Shown: in pieces, positions 15,097 to 22,029 of the stretch | How the letters are laid out: each line of letters begins with the position of its first letter | How positions within the stretch are numbered: position 1 is the first letter of the stretch | From: JAAOZP01 sp964616835 | GTDB lineage: Archaea; Thermoproteota; EX4484-205; JAAOZP01 | Reading direction: 5' to 3' | Assembly: GCA_964616835.1 (NCBI GenBank) | Contig: CAZTSG010000016.1 | Coordinates: 1 to 28,449 of the forward strand | DNA: 28,449 nucleotides | Notes under the pieces: generated by a model | Databases searched by the model: none | What the model was told of the DNA's origin: nothing | The model's input: only the letters and a program-made list of their open reading frames with translations | Position numbers and translations under genes: made by a program

Positions 15097-15918
15097 TTAG
15101 GATCTGGAGGGTGGAGGTGGTGGAGGAGGGGCTTTAGGCCCTACTGCGAGCTGCCTTATGGAAACTGCTAGCGTTAAACAGGCTGTCACAATTCCTATTA
15201 TTCCCGATATTCCTAGAAGCAGGAACCCAGTGAAAACCATCAGTGCAGAGTAGGCTTCTCCATATAATGCGAGTACATTGCTTAATAGAATTGAGCAGCC
15301 TGGCAGATTGCTCACATACGGTATTCTTGCTATCGGTGTGGATAGGCTGAAAACAGAGAGGGCTGAAAAATTAAGGTATACAACGCCAGCTGAGAAAATG
15401 ATTCCTATGACAGAGAGTATAATGCCCAATACGGCTTGTTTTAAATCCTCCTGCACAATCGGCATTGAGAATATTACTGCACATAATCCGAGGATTATCA
15501 GTGATAAGGCTTCTATCGTCAGCTCAGAGAAAAGCAGTCCGTTAATCGGCTTATATAGAATGTTCCAGTAAGCAACGAAGTATATCAGTACGAGTGCAAT
15601 AAGCATTATTATTGCGCCGACAAACCTTGATGCTTTCTCCCGATACCTCCCAAGACCTATGAGGAGTAAAACGGAGCCTGCAGCTCCGCAGACGGGAGAA
15701 AAGGGCGACTGCTTAGTTACGAAAGCCGAAACAGTAGAGCCCAGCCACAGGAAGAGAAGCATTAGTGAAAACGTGGAGATCGATGAGTAAACCTTCTCAA
15801 GAGTTAACGATCCTTCCTTTGCCGATCTAGCATTTCCAGCAATTGTTGAGCCGAAGCCTACTCCTAAAAACAGCCCTATGAAGACTAGTACTAGAGTAGC
15901 AATTCTCCAAGGCGGCAT
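15097..15918 (-). CDS. Multi-pass membrane protein of unknown function with a polyproline tail
   Basis: A 273-aa hydrophobic protein with about seven predicted transmembrane helices (for example ATLVLVFIGLFLGVGFG, LMLLFLWLGSTVSAF, AIIMLIALVLIYFVAYW and FTGFLLLGISGIIGIVTA). The C-terminus is short and cytoplasmic-looking, ending in seven consecutive prolines and SRS. No transporter motif or enzyme signature was recognised. Its start (ATG 15918) lies 28 nt inside the upstream 70-aa ORF in another frame. One extra T in the five-base run just before this ATG would join the two into a single protein of about 335 aa. That is an attractive reading, because the upstream ORF supplies a further transmembrane helix. 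It could equally be two translationally coupled genes. Confidence 0.55.
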   Translation of the reverse strand: MPPWRIATLVLVFIGLFLGVGFGSTIAGNARSAKEGSLTLEKVYSSISTFSLMLLFLWLGSTVSAFVTKQSPFSPVCGAAGSVLLLIGLGRYREKASRFVGAIIMLIALVLIYFVAYWNILYKPINGLLFSELTIEALSLIILGLCAVIFSMPIVQEDLKQAVLGIILSVIGIIFSAGVVYLNFSALSVFSLSTPIARIPYVSNLPGCSILLSNVLALYGEAYSALMVFTGFLLLGISGIIGIVTACLTLAVSIRQLAVGPKAPPPPPPPSRS

Positions 15919-16103
15919 GTCGAAAAAGTAGCTAGTGAGAAACCGGCTTGAAGTATTCTAAAAATCATCTCCACGAATATGAGGATTACTCCAAGGAAAA
16001 CCAGCGAGTATCCTGTGCCGAACGATAATCCAGCATAGTACCCTATGTTTTTAATTTGAGAAACTAATGGAGTTATTTCCTCCTGCGACCTTTCTTCACT
16101 CAT
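15891..16103 (-). CDS. Small single-TM membrane ORF, possibly the N-terminal part of the next gene
   Basis: A 70-aa ORF: a charged cytoplasmic head (MSEERSQEEITPLVSQIKNI), one transmembrane segment (about residues 25-52, GTGYSLVFLGVILIFVEMIF), then a tail (STCRLGELLL) that looks like out-of-frame sequence. A strong TATA box lies 26-30 nt before its ATG, so this is a real transcription unit start. The next ORF on the strand begins inside its 3' end. If a base is missing from the run at about 15923-15927 (plus-strand A5), both ORFs are one multi-pass protein. Function unknown. Confidence 0.5.
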   Translation of the reverse strand: MSEERSQEEITPLVSQIKNIGYYAGLSFGTGYSLVFLGVILIFVEMIFRILQAGFSLATFSTCRLGELLL

Positions 16104-16126
16104 AGTGTTCTCGACCTATTGGTTTT

Positions 16127-16138
16127 CAATATATAACC
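16127..16138 (-). promoter_or_regulatory. TATA box for the membrane ORF pair
   Basis: The minus strand reads GGTTATATATTG, centred 26-30 nt upstream of ATG 16103. It is one of the clearest archaeal TATA boxes in the window. Confidence 0.6.
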
Positions 16139-16187
16139 TTTTTATTTTAGTAGTCTGGGTTTAAATAGTAAACATTTATCGAGGTTA

Positions 16188-16793
16188 CTAATATTTTGAG
16201 AGTTTATTACCATAATTGTTCACGAATACAATGTCTTCAAGCCTGCGCTTAGGAACGTGGAGAATCCCCTTCTCATCCCTCCAATATTTCACATTGTCAC
16301 CCTTCATTTCTTCGGCAACAGGCTCCTCAGCCTTGTAGCCTAACGCAACCACGAAGAGTATCCTGCAGTATTCCGGTATTGAAAGTATTTCTCTGAGCCT
16401 TTCCCTATCTACTGAGCCTATCCAGCAGGAGCCGATCCCCTCTTCCCAAGCGGTTAGGATCATGTTCTCGACCGCCGCAGCACAGTCTACTTCACCTCCT
16501 TCACCCGCTTTCCTCGTGTTAACCAGCACAACAACATACGCAACCGGCTTCTCACCCTCCTTGGGAGTGCCTTCTGGAGCAATGTATCTCGCCCACCTGA
16601 GGGTTGAGAAAACCTTGTCTAAGAGGTCCCCATCGGTTACTAGAACATATTCGCATGGTTGCAAGTTTCCCGCCGAAGGTGCGAGCCGGGCTGCGTTCAA
16701 AAGCTTCTTAAGCACTTCCATGGGTATCGGCTTCTGTAGAAACCTGCGGACAGTCCTGCGCTTCACCGCAGCCTCATACACATCCAACGCCAT
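16188..16793 (-). CDS. Nitroreductase-family FMN oxidoreductase
   Basis: About 201 aa from ATG 16793, a normal length for the FMN-binding nitroreductase fold. Landmarks are the N-terminal RRTVRRFLQKPIP (phosphate-binding basic residues), the APSAGNLQPCEYVLV FMN loop, and EEGIGSCWIGSVDRERLREI. Such enzymes use NAD(P)H to reduce flavin-accessible substrates; the natural substrate is rarely known, and family members also include dehalogenases and F420 enzymes. An upstream in-frame ATG (16814) exists, but the TATA box at 16815-16822 would leave it without a transcript, so 16793 is preferred. The gene lies between the membrane ORF pair and the YbaK-type gene, all leftward, but each has its own TATA box. 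Confidence 0.85.
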   Translation of the reverse strand: MALDVYEAAVKRRTVRRFLQKPIPMEVLKKLLNAARLAPSAGNLQPCEYVLVTDGDLLDKVFSTLRWARYIAPEGTPKEGEKPVAYVVVLVNTRKAGEGGEVDCAAAVENMILTAWEEGIGSCWIGSVDRERLREILSIPEYCRILFVVALGYKAEEPVAEEMKGDNVKYWRDEKGILHVPKRRLEDIVFVNNYGNKLSKY

Positions 16794-16814
16794 TATGTTA
16801 ATTCCAAATATCAT

Positions 16815-16822
16815 AATTTAAC
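16815..16822 (-). promoter_or_regulatory. TATA box that sets the nitroreductase start
   Basis: The minus strand reads GTTAAATT, centred 25 nt before ATG 16793 and directly next to the alternative ATG 16814. It argues for the shorter protein. Confidence 0.5.
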
Positions 16823-16873
16823 TTTACGGTTAAGTTGCTCAGGCTTCCAGAATATTGCGACTAGTAACCAGCC

Positions 16874-17365
16874 CTATTTATTGTCTGATTTCTTAGGAAT
16901 GCTTGGAACGCTCATGACCTTAGCGTTGAGGATTCTAACTATGTCTTTCGGCGATATCTCTAGCGTGGCGTTTACAGAACCCCCGCCCGCGTGAACCCTA
17001 TCTTTGGAAAGCAATGATTCTTCGACTATAGAGAACATTTGCTTTAAATGGCCGAGGGGCGGGACCCCGCCCGCTTCATAGCCAGTATGGTTCAAAACCT
17101 CTTCTTGAGTGGCGAGCCTAAGCTTTTTGAAGCCCAGTATTTTAGCAAGCTTGTCCTGGTTTACTTTGCGCCCTCCAGGCATGATTACTAGAAGCGGCTC
17201 TCCTCTCTCATTTATGAATACGAGCGTTTTAGCAATGTCTTCAAGGCTTACTCCAAGCTCCTCGCTAGCCTTCTCAGCCGAGTACGTTTCGCCGTGGAAG
17301 AAAATTTTGTATTCTACGCCAAGCTTCTTGAGGAAAGATTCTAAATCACTGCTCGTAAGCGGCAT
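16874..17365 (-). CDS. YbaK/ProX-type aminoacyl-tRNA deacylase-like protein
   Basis: About 163 aa. The YbaK/aaRS-associated domain is clear: HGETYSAEKASEELGVSLEDI, AKTLVF with the conserved Lys, LLVIMPGGRKVNQDKLAKILG, then GYEAGGVPPLGH, and the C-terminal AGGGSVNATLEISPKDIVRI. Members hydrolyse mischarged aminoacyl-tRNA such as Cys- or Ala-tRNAPro, proofreading in trans. I prefer the ATG at 17365 (MPLTSSDLESF) over the far upstream ATG at 17434, because a TATA box lies 26 nt before it and the extra 23 residues lack family similarity. The tyrosyl-tRNA synthetase gene 2 kb away is probably a coincidental neighbour. Confidence 0.85.
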   Translation of the reverse strand: MPLTSSDLESFLKKLGVEYKIFFHGETYSAEKASEELGVSLEDIAKTLVFINERGEPLLVIMPGGRKVNQDKLAKILGFKKLRLATQEEVLNHTGYEAGGVPPLGHLKQMFSIVEESLLSKDRVHAGGGSVNATLEISPKDIVRILNAKVMSVPSIPKKSDNK

Positions 17366-17387
17366 GTATAGGGGTCCCATGAGACAT

Positions 17388-17395
17388 CTTATATG
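17388..17395 (-). promoter_or_regulatory. TATA box that sets the YbaK-type gene start
   Basis: The minus strand reads CATATAAG, centred 26 nt before ATG 17365. It lies inside the longer possible reading frame and so argues against the longer form. Confidence 0.5.
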
Positions 17396-17497
17396 TTTTA
17401 ACGAAGTTGAACAAGCGAGTATACAGCTCGCCATAATGTTACTGAACTATAAGTTGTGCCAAGTAAATTGATGCTTCGTTGAATTCAATACTAGAAA

Positions 17498-17506
17498 CCT
17501 TTATAA
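17498..17506 (+). promoter_or_regulatory. TATA box of the flavoprotein-SCP2-membrane fusion gene
   Basis: CCTTTATAA centred about 33 nt before ATG 17536, predicting a leader of about 5-10 nt. Confidence 0.5.
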
Positions 17507-17535
17507 CGAGCGTTGATTAGCATTGCGTAGACTTG

Positions 17536-19281
17536 ATGAAGATTTTAGCCATCAACGGCAGTCCGCGTGGCAAGAATGGAAATACTGATCGTATCCTCCA
17601 ATCATTTTTGCAGGGAGCTAGAGAAGCCGGTGCTGAAACCGAGACGATATATTTGAAGGATCTCGAAATTAAACCTTGCCTAGGATGCTTTACGTGCTGG
17701 ACTAAGACACCCGGCGTGTGCATCCATAAAGACGATATGGCTAAAATTCTACCCGAAATCCGGAAGTCAGACATCGTTGTATACGCAACCCCCCTCTATG
17801 TTTTTAGCGTAAGCGGTTTGATGAAGAACTTTATGGATCGTCTCATACCCAACATTGACCCGCACATAGTTAAGAGGGGAGAACACTACATTCATCCACT
17901 GCGTTATCCCCAAGAGCAGAAAGTTCAGAAGGTGGTCTTGATATCCAACTGTGGCTTTCCGGAGTCGCATCATTTCTCGGCTCTTGTCGAAACATTTAGA
18001 CGTTTCACAGACAATCCTGACATGGAGCTTGTTGCCACAATACTCTGTGCCGGAGGGGAACTCCTCTCTCAACCAGCCTTATCAGAGAGCCTTCGCTGGT
18101 ATCTCGATGCAGTGCGTCAAGCAGGCCGTGAAGTAGTCACCCACGGTAAGATCCTGCCTGAGACTCAGAAAATCCTAGACACTCCCTTGGCTGAGCCAGA
18201 GGCCTATGCTAACATGGCTAACCTTTGGTGGGATAGTCAAATACCGCGTGAGAAGGAAACCGTTCGTCAAGAATCCTTTGAAAAAATTTCTCCACCGGTA
18301 TCAATAACTCCTACGGAAGGCAGGATGCCTGAGAACTGTCGGGAGGCTATTCTGGGAATGCCTTACGTATTCAACCCCTCTGCTGCAGGAGACCTCTGTG
18401 TAGACATACAGTTTAAAGTCAGCGGAAGCGAGCCAGGCGAGTACGTACTTCGTATCCGCGAAGGAAAATGCACGGCTCATGAAGGAAGCGTGCCCAGTCC
18501 CGCTCTAACAATCTACACGCCTTCGGAAGTCTGGCTTAAGATCGCGCGTGGAGAGTTAAGCGGGCAAACAGCCTACTTGAAAAACATGTTCAAGGTCGAG
18601 GGGGATTTCAGCCTGTTGCTTAGGCTTGGAGACTTGTTTTCAGGAACCGGGGCGAAGAAAACTACTGAAGCCGTTAAGCCTATGAAGGGGGAACCGGTTA
18701 GGCAAGGGCCTGTTCGCATATCCGGTATGGCTTGGTTATCGGTAGCTTTCATACCCTGGATTCTAAACTGGGCTACCTCCAGTTTTTTGAACATTGTCAC
18801 GAGCCTCGGAATATCGTTCCTAATAGGGATGCTAATCTGGGTTTATAGGCGTTTATTCGAGAAGCCGACGTGGATGGAGACAGGCACTTTCATCTATTTC
18901 GCAGTATGCTGGATAATGGTATCATTCGGAAACGAATTCCTCCGGACTTATAGCGATGTTCTGGGCTATATTGCGCTAGCCGGAATCTGGCTGGGCACGC
19001 TCGCGGCGGAAGCTCCTTTAACCGCGGAATACTCTAAATGGTCTTACCCACAAGCGTTATGGACGCACCCGGTTTTCCTACGTACTAACGCTATAATAAC
19101 AACGGTGTGGGGCTGGATTTACCTAGTGCAGGCCGTTTTAGCTCTGGCAGGACAGTATTACCCGGAATGGATGCTTATGCTGACGATCGCACGCAACCTA
19201 TTATTAATCCCAGCTTTCACCTTTACATTGTGGTTTCAAAAATGGTATCCTGCCTACGGGTCTGTAGGAAGAAAGGCTTAG
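17536..19281 (+). CDS. Three-part fusion: NAD(P)H-FMN reductase/iron-sulfur flavoprotein + SCP2-like lipid-binding domain + six-TM membrane domain
   Basis: A 581-aa protein. Residues 1-250 are a flavodoxin-like FMN reductase: the FMN phosphate loop is INGSPRGKNGNTDRI. A cysteine cluster C-x2-C-x2-C-x7-C (KPCLGCFTCWTKTPGVCIHKDD) matches iron-sulfur flavoproteins, so a [4Fe-4S] cluster is possible. TPLYVFSVSGLMKNFMDR completes the fold. Residues about 275-370 are SCP2-like (LTIYTPSEVWLKIARGELSG, then FKVEGDFSLLLRLGDLF), a fold with a lipid- or sterol-binding tunnel. Residues about 395-575 hold about six transmembrane helices. A plausible role is reducing a membrane lipid or quinone-like substrate presented by SCP2; this is inference. 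By my count 20 of 28 Arg codons are CGN, against 3 of 24 in the adjacent tyrS, suggesting transfer from a bacterium. ATG 17536 is preferred over TTG 17533. Confidence 0.8.
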   Translation: MKILAINGSPRGKNGNTDRILQSFLQGAREAGAETETIYLKDLEIKPCLGCFTCWTKTPGVCIHKDDMAKILPEIRKSDIVVYATPLYVFSVSGLMKNFMDRLIPNIDPHIVKRGEHYIHPLRYPQEQKVQKVVLISNCGFPESHHFSALVETFRRFTDNPDMELVATILCAGGELLSQPALSESLRWYLDAVRQAGREVVTHGKILPETQKILDTPLAEPEAYANMANLWWDSQIPREKETVRQESFEKISPPVSITPTEGRMPENCREAILGMPYVFNPSAAGDLCVDIQFKVSGSEPGEYVLRIREGKCTAHEGSVPSPALTIYTPSEVWLKIARGELSGQTAYLKNMFKVEGDFSLLLRLGDLFSGTGAKKTTEAVKPMKGEPVRQGPVRISGMAWLSVAFIPWILNWATSSFLNIVTSLGISFLIGMLIWVYRRLFEKPTWMETGTFIYFAVCWIMVSFGNEFLRTYSDVLGYIALAGIWLGTLAAEAPLTAEYSKWSYPQALWTHPVFLRTNAIITTVWGWIYLVQAVLALAGQYYPEWMLMLTIARNLLLIPAFTFTLWFQKWYPAYGSVGRKA

Positions 19282-19292
19282 GACCAGAAGTG

Positions 19293-19308
19293 GATTAAAG
19301 ATTTAAGT
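19293..19308 (+). promoter_or_regulatory. TATA region of tyrS
   Basis: GATTAAAGATTTAAGT carries two TATA-like cores 20-30 nt upstream of the TTG start at 19325, giving tyrS its own leaderless-type promoter. Confidence 0.4.
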
Positions 19309-19324
19309 CAGCAGGATATTTAGA

Positions 19325-20425
19325 TTGAAGTCCAGTTTGGATATAGAGGAGAAAGTTGAATTAGTGAAAAGCGTTGGGGAGGAAATAATAACGCTCGAGG
19401 AGCTCAGGGCCCTTTTAGAAACTAAGGATCATCCAGTGGCATACGACGGCTTTGAACCCTCAGGCATCTCAAATATAGCATTCGGAGTCTTCAGGCCGCT
19501 CTTGTTAGAGTCGTTGGTTAAGGCAGGCATACGCTTCAAGCTTTACTTGGCAGACTGGTTCGCCTGGATAAACAGGAAGCTTGGAGGAGACTTTGAAAAA
19601 ATAAGACTTTGCGGAGAATATTTCATCGAGGTATGGAAGGCTGCCGGCGTTGATTTCAACAGCGTCGAAATAGTGTGGGCCAGCGACTTGGTGAAATCCA
19701 CCGAATACTGGAAGACAGTGATTCAAGTAGCAAAGCTTACAACTGTTTCACGTGCAGAGAGAGCCCTGAGCATAATGGGTAGGAAGAAGGGCGAGTTGAA
19801 GGAGGTCGCCCAGTACTTCTACCCTATGATGCAGGTCACGGATATATTCATGCTGGGCGCAGACATATGCCAGCTAGGCCTAGACCAGAGGAGGGCAAAC
19901 ATGCTTGCAAGAGAGGTTGGACCTAGGCTCGGGTACTGGAAGCCGGTTGTCGTAAGCCATCACATGTTGATGGGGCTTCAGGGTGTTAAAGAACCTGAAG
20001 GATTCGACGACGATAAGAAGATAGACATTATGATAAGCTCTAAGATGAGTAAGAGCAAGCCTGAGTCAGGAATATTCGTGCACGATTCTAGGGAAACGAT
20101 ATTCAGAAAAGTGTTATCCGCTTATTGTCCGGAGAAGGTTGTGGATAACAACCCTATATTAGATTGGACTAAGCACATTGTTTTTAGGAAATTTAAGAGC
20201 CTCCGCGTTGAAAGACCATCCAAGTATGGAGGTCCCATAGAGTTCTACACGTATGAAGAGCTGGAATCGGCTTACGCTAAGGGCCTTCTTCACCCGCTTG
20301 ACCTCAAAAATGCGGTGGCGGACGTTATCGACAGGATTGTTGAGCCGATAAGGAGGCATTTCGAAGAAGACAGTAGAGCTAGAAGGCTTTACGAGGAATT
20401 GAAAACAGCAGAAATATCCAGGTGA
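19325..20425 (+). CDS. tyrS: Tyrosyl-tRNA synthetase (archaeal type)
   Basis: A 366-aa class Ic aminoacyl-tRNA synthetase that charges tRNATyr. It is the compact archaeal/eukaryal form with no C-terminal S4 domain. Landmarks are AYDGFEPSGISNIAFG (the HIGH-like element), FKLYLADWFAWINRKLGG, YPMMQVTDIFMLGADICQLG with DQRRANMLAREV (tyrosine pocket), and SSKMSKSKPESGIFVHD (KMSKS loop). The C-terminal helical anticodon-binding domain covers about residues 270-366. The start is TTG at 19325, supported by TATA spacing. It follows the flavoprotein fusion by 43 nt but has its own promoter and very different arginine codon use. Essential housekeeping gene. Confidence 0.96.
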   Translation: MKSSLDIEEKVELVKSVGEEIITLEELRALLETKDHPVAYDGFEPSGISNIAFGVFRPLLLESLVKAGIRFKLYLADWFAWINRKLGGDFEKIRLCGEYFIEVWKAAGVDFNSVEIVWASDLVKSTEYWKTVIQVAKLTTVSRAERALSIMGRKKGELKEVAQYFYPMMQVTDIFMLGADICQLGLDQRRANMLAREVGPRLGYWKPVVVSHHMLMGLQGVKEPEGFDDDKKIDIMISSKMSKSKPESGIFVHDSRETIFRKVLSAYCPEKVVDNNPILDWTKHIVFRKFKSLRVERPSKYGGPIEFYTYEELESAYAKGLLHPLDLKNAVADVIDRIVEPIRRHFEEDSRARRLYEELKTAEISR

Positions 20426-20722
20426 AGAGGCTCCGTTACCGGGAATCGTAGTCCAGCAACCATGAATTTGGTTCACGCTGAGACCTCTCTTGAACAATAA
20501 TACGATCATCTCCTTACCTACTTATCCTAGGCATAGCTATCCACGGGCACTTCCTCTGAGTTTCTCTAGTCTTCCCTTAGCCTGCTCGATGAGGATTCCT
20601 TAATTTTTCTTCAGCAAACCATGCAAGCCAAGACATTCTGAAGATTAATCCATAGCGGGTTACTTAAACAGCTGAAAGCTGAGATAAAACATTCTTCAAC
20701 GCATTAATAATATTTTTTAACC
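20426..20722. other. Intergenic region with no recognised feature
   Basis: About 297 nt between tyrS and the convergent TIM-barrel gene. I checked both strands for a tRNA T-loop motif, box C/D sRNA boxes, direct repeats and ORFs with a promoter and saw none that hold up. The last 60 nt are A/T-rich and could serve as a termination zone. Confidence 0.5.
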
Positions 20723-21928
20723 TTAAAAAGAGGCTATAGCTTTTTTAATTACCTTAAGGTTTTCATCCGGAACCAGTTTTATATCCCATGAAATTACAAT
20801 CCCATCAGCCCCTCCCTCCAGTGCGTTTTTCACATAGCTTTCAACTCTTTCCGGGCTTATTGGAAAAACATCTGTAGAAACAGCCTCTATTCCAGTGTAT
20901 ATTGGAACTCTCTCTTCAACCGCTTCTTTAGCTCTCATCGTCTCGAGACGCACGAGCTCCGCCGGAAGCCCCCTTGCCTCGATTTCACTCAAATTTTTAT
21001 AGTGTAAAGGCAGGTCTAGGAAACGGCTAATCATGTAAATTAGATCTTCGTCTCTCAGTCTTTGATTTAATTTCTGAAGCTCTCTAGCTAAGCTTACGGT
21101 TTCAGTAGGTATGCAGGCGGGACCTAATCCGCTACAGTATATCATCGGCTTCATCCAGCTGCAATTGTTCTTTAGAATCGAATAATCTTGCCCCACTAGC
21201 CAAGATAAGGAAGGGGAAAATATATCCAGTCCAAGCCTTCGCCCTCTTTCTTTTACCAACTGTTCAACATTCTTAACAAAACAGTTTATAGAGTGGTTGC
21301 GAAATTTGAGAAAGTTGGATATGTCTGAGTTATGGAGTAAGCAGTGGAATGTGTAGGGCCTGCTGAATCTCTCTTTTAATGACACGATTTCCTCTGCAGA
21401 AAGCCTGTGAATTTTTTCAATGAAATCTTTAATGCTTCTACGAGTTTTCTCCAAGTCAATATTCATTCCCTCCGCATTAGTTATGCACGAGTTGCAGAAA
21501 CATGTAAGCATAGATGTAAGCCCGTCACACGAAGAGGGATACCTAAAAACGTCAATGAATAAGCCGTCCACATCATGATTACTAAGGAGCAAACGTAGTT
21601 CTTCCATAATCGATTCTGTAGATTCCTTATTGTTTGGGCAAATCCAAGGCTTGTGAATCGGCTCCAAATCTAACCCCACAAGTTGGCGAGGAATATTTTC
21701 TCCGCTTCCAATCTTGTGGAAAATTTGCTTCCAAATGTATACGCTCGCCCCTCTCTCGTGCGATTCCTTAATACAAGCATCGAGCAAGCGTGGATTTTTA
21801 GCGGAAACCAAAACATGTGTAAAAGGAAGTAACTTCCAAACCCTAGAAAAAACTTTTTTAACATTCCTAAAGGCTAAATCATCCGCTAGCAATTGTATTC
21901 CCACTGATAAATCCCTCATCCGCTCCAC
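20723..21928 (-). CDS. Putative TIM-barrel glycosyl hydrolase-like protein (GHL type), uncharacterised
   Basis: A 401-aa protein with the alternating pattern of a TIM barrel. Early strands are THVLVSAKNPRLLDACI and GASVYIWKQIF. A key motif is VDGLFIDVFRYPS (about residues 120-132), closely followed by LTCFCNSC, a Cys-x-Cys-x2-Cys group. The arrangement of an acidic strand end plus an FCxxC motif recurs in hypothetical glycosyl hydrolase families. The C-terminus carries GGADGIVISWDIKLVPDE, another barrel strand with an acidic end. No signal peptide is present, so it is probably cytoplasmic. The start is GTG at 21928 (28 nt from a TATA box); ATG 21919 is possible. It is divergent from the DUF711 gene. 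The fold inference is moderate and the substrate is unknown. Confidence 0.55.
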   Translation of the reverse strand: MERMRDLSVGIQLLADDLAFRNVKKVFSRVWKLLPFTHVLVSAKNPRLLDACIKESHERGASVYIWKQIFHKIGSGENIPRQLVGLDLEPIHKPWICPNNKESTESIMEELRLLLSNHDVDGLFIDVFRYPSSCDGLTSMLTCFCNSCITNAEGMNIDLEKTRRSIKDFIEKIHRLSAEEIVSLKERFSRPYTFHCLLHNSDISNFLKFRNHSINCFVKNVEQLVKERGRRLGLDIFSPSLSWLVGQDYSILKNNCSWMKPMIYCSGLGPACIPTETVSLARELQKLNQRLRDEDLIYMISRFLDLPLHYKNLSEIEARGLPAELVRLETMRAKEAVEERVPIYTGIEAVSTDVFPISPERVESYVKNALEGGADGIVISWDIKLVPDENLKVIKKAIASF

Positions 21929-21952
21929 CTACTATTTCAAAAGCTAAAATAG

Positions 21953-21960
21953 ATTTTATT
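21953..21960 (-). promoter_or_regulatory. TATA box of the TIM-barrel gene
   Basis: The minus strand reads AATAAAAT, centred 28 nt before the GTG start at 21928. Confidence 0.45.
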
Positions 21961-21981
21961 AGCTTTGTGTCCTTGGTTGCG

Positions 21982-21998
21982 AGTTTCTGATAGAAACT
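21982..21998. promoter_or_regulatory. 17-bp inverted repeat abutting a TATA box (candidate operator)
   Basis: AGTTTCT-GAT-AGAAACT is a perfect repeat with 7-bp arms. It ends where the DUF711 TATA box begins, so a bound dimer would block or contact the TFB/TBP site. It also lies upstream of the divergent TIM-barrel promoter. Confidence 0.45.
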
Positions 21999-22005
21999 TT
22001 TAAAA
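21998..22005 (+). promoter_or_regulatory. TATA box of the DUF711 gene
   Basis: TTTTAAAA centred 28 nt before ATG 22030. It supports ATG 22030 rather than the adjacent TTG 22027. Confidence 0.55.
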
Positions 22006-22029
22006 ATCATAAGGCAACTTTTATTTTTG

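Noticed and set aside
17415..17431. GCGAG-7nt-CTCGC inverted repeat upstream of the YbaK-type gene
   Set aside because: The arms are only five bases with a seven-base loop and no T-run or promoter relation. This is likely chance.
20426..20722. Possible box C/D sRNA or tRNA in the spacer after tyrS
   Set aside because: Single CTGA and GATGA-like words occur, but not a C/D pair with proper spacing, and there is no tRNA T-arm motif.
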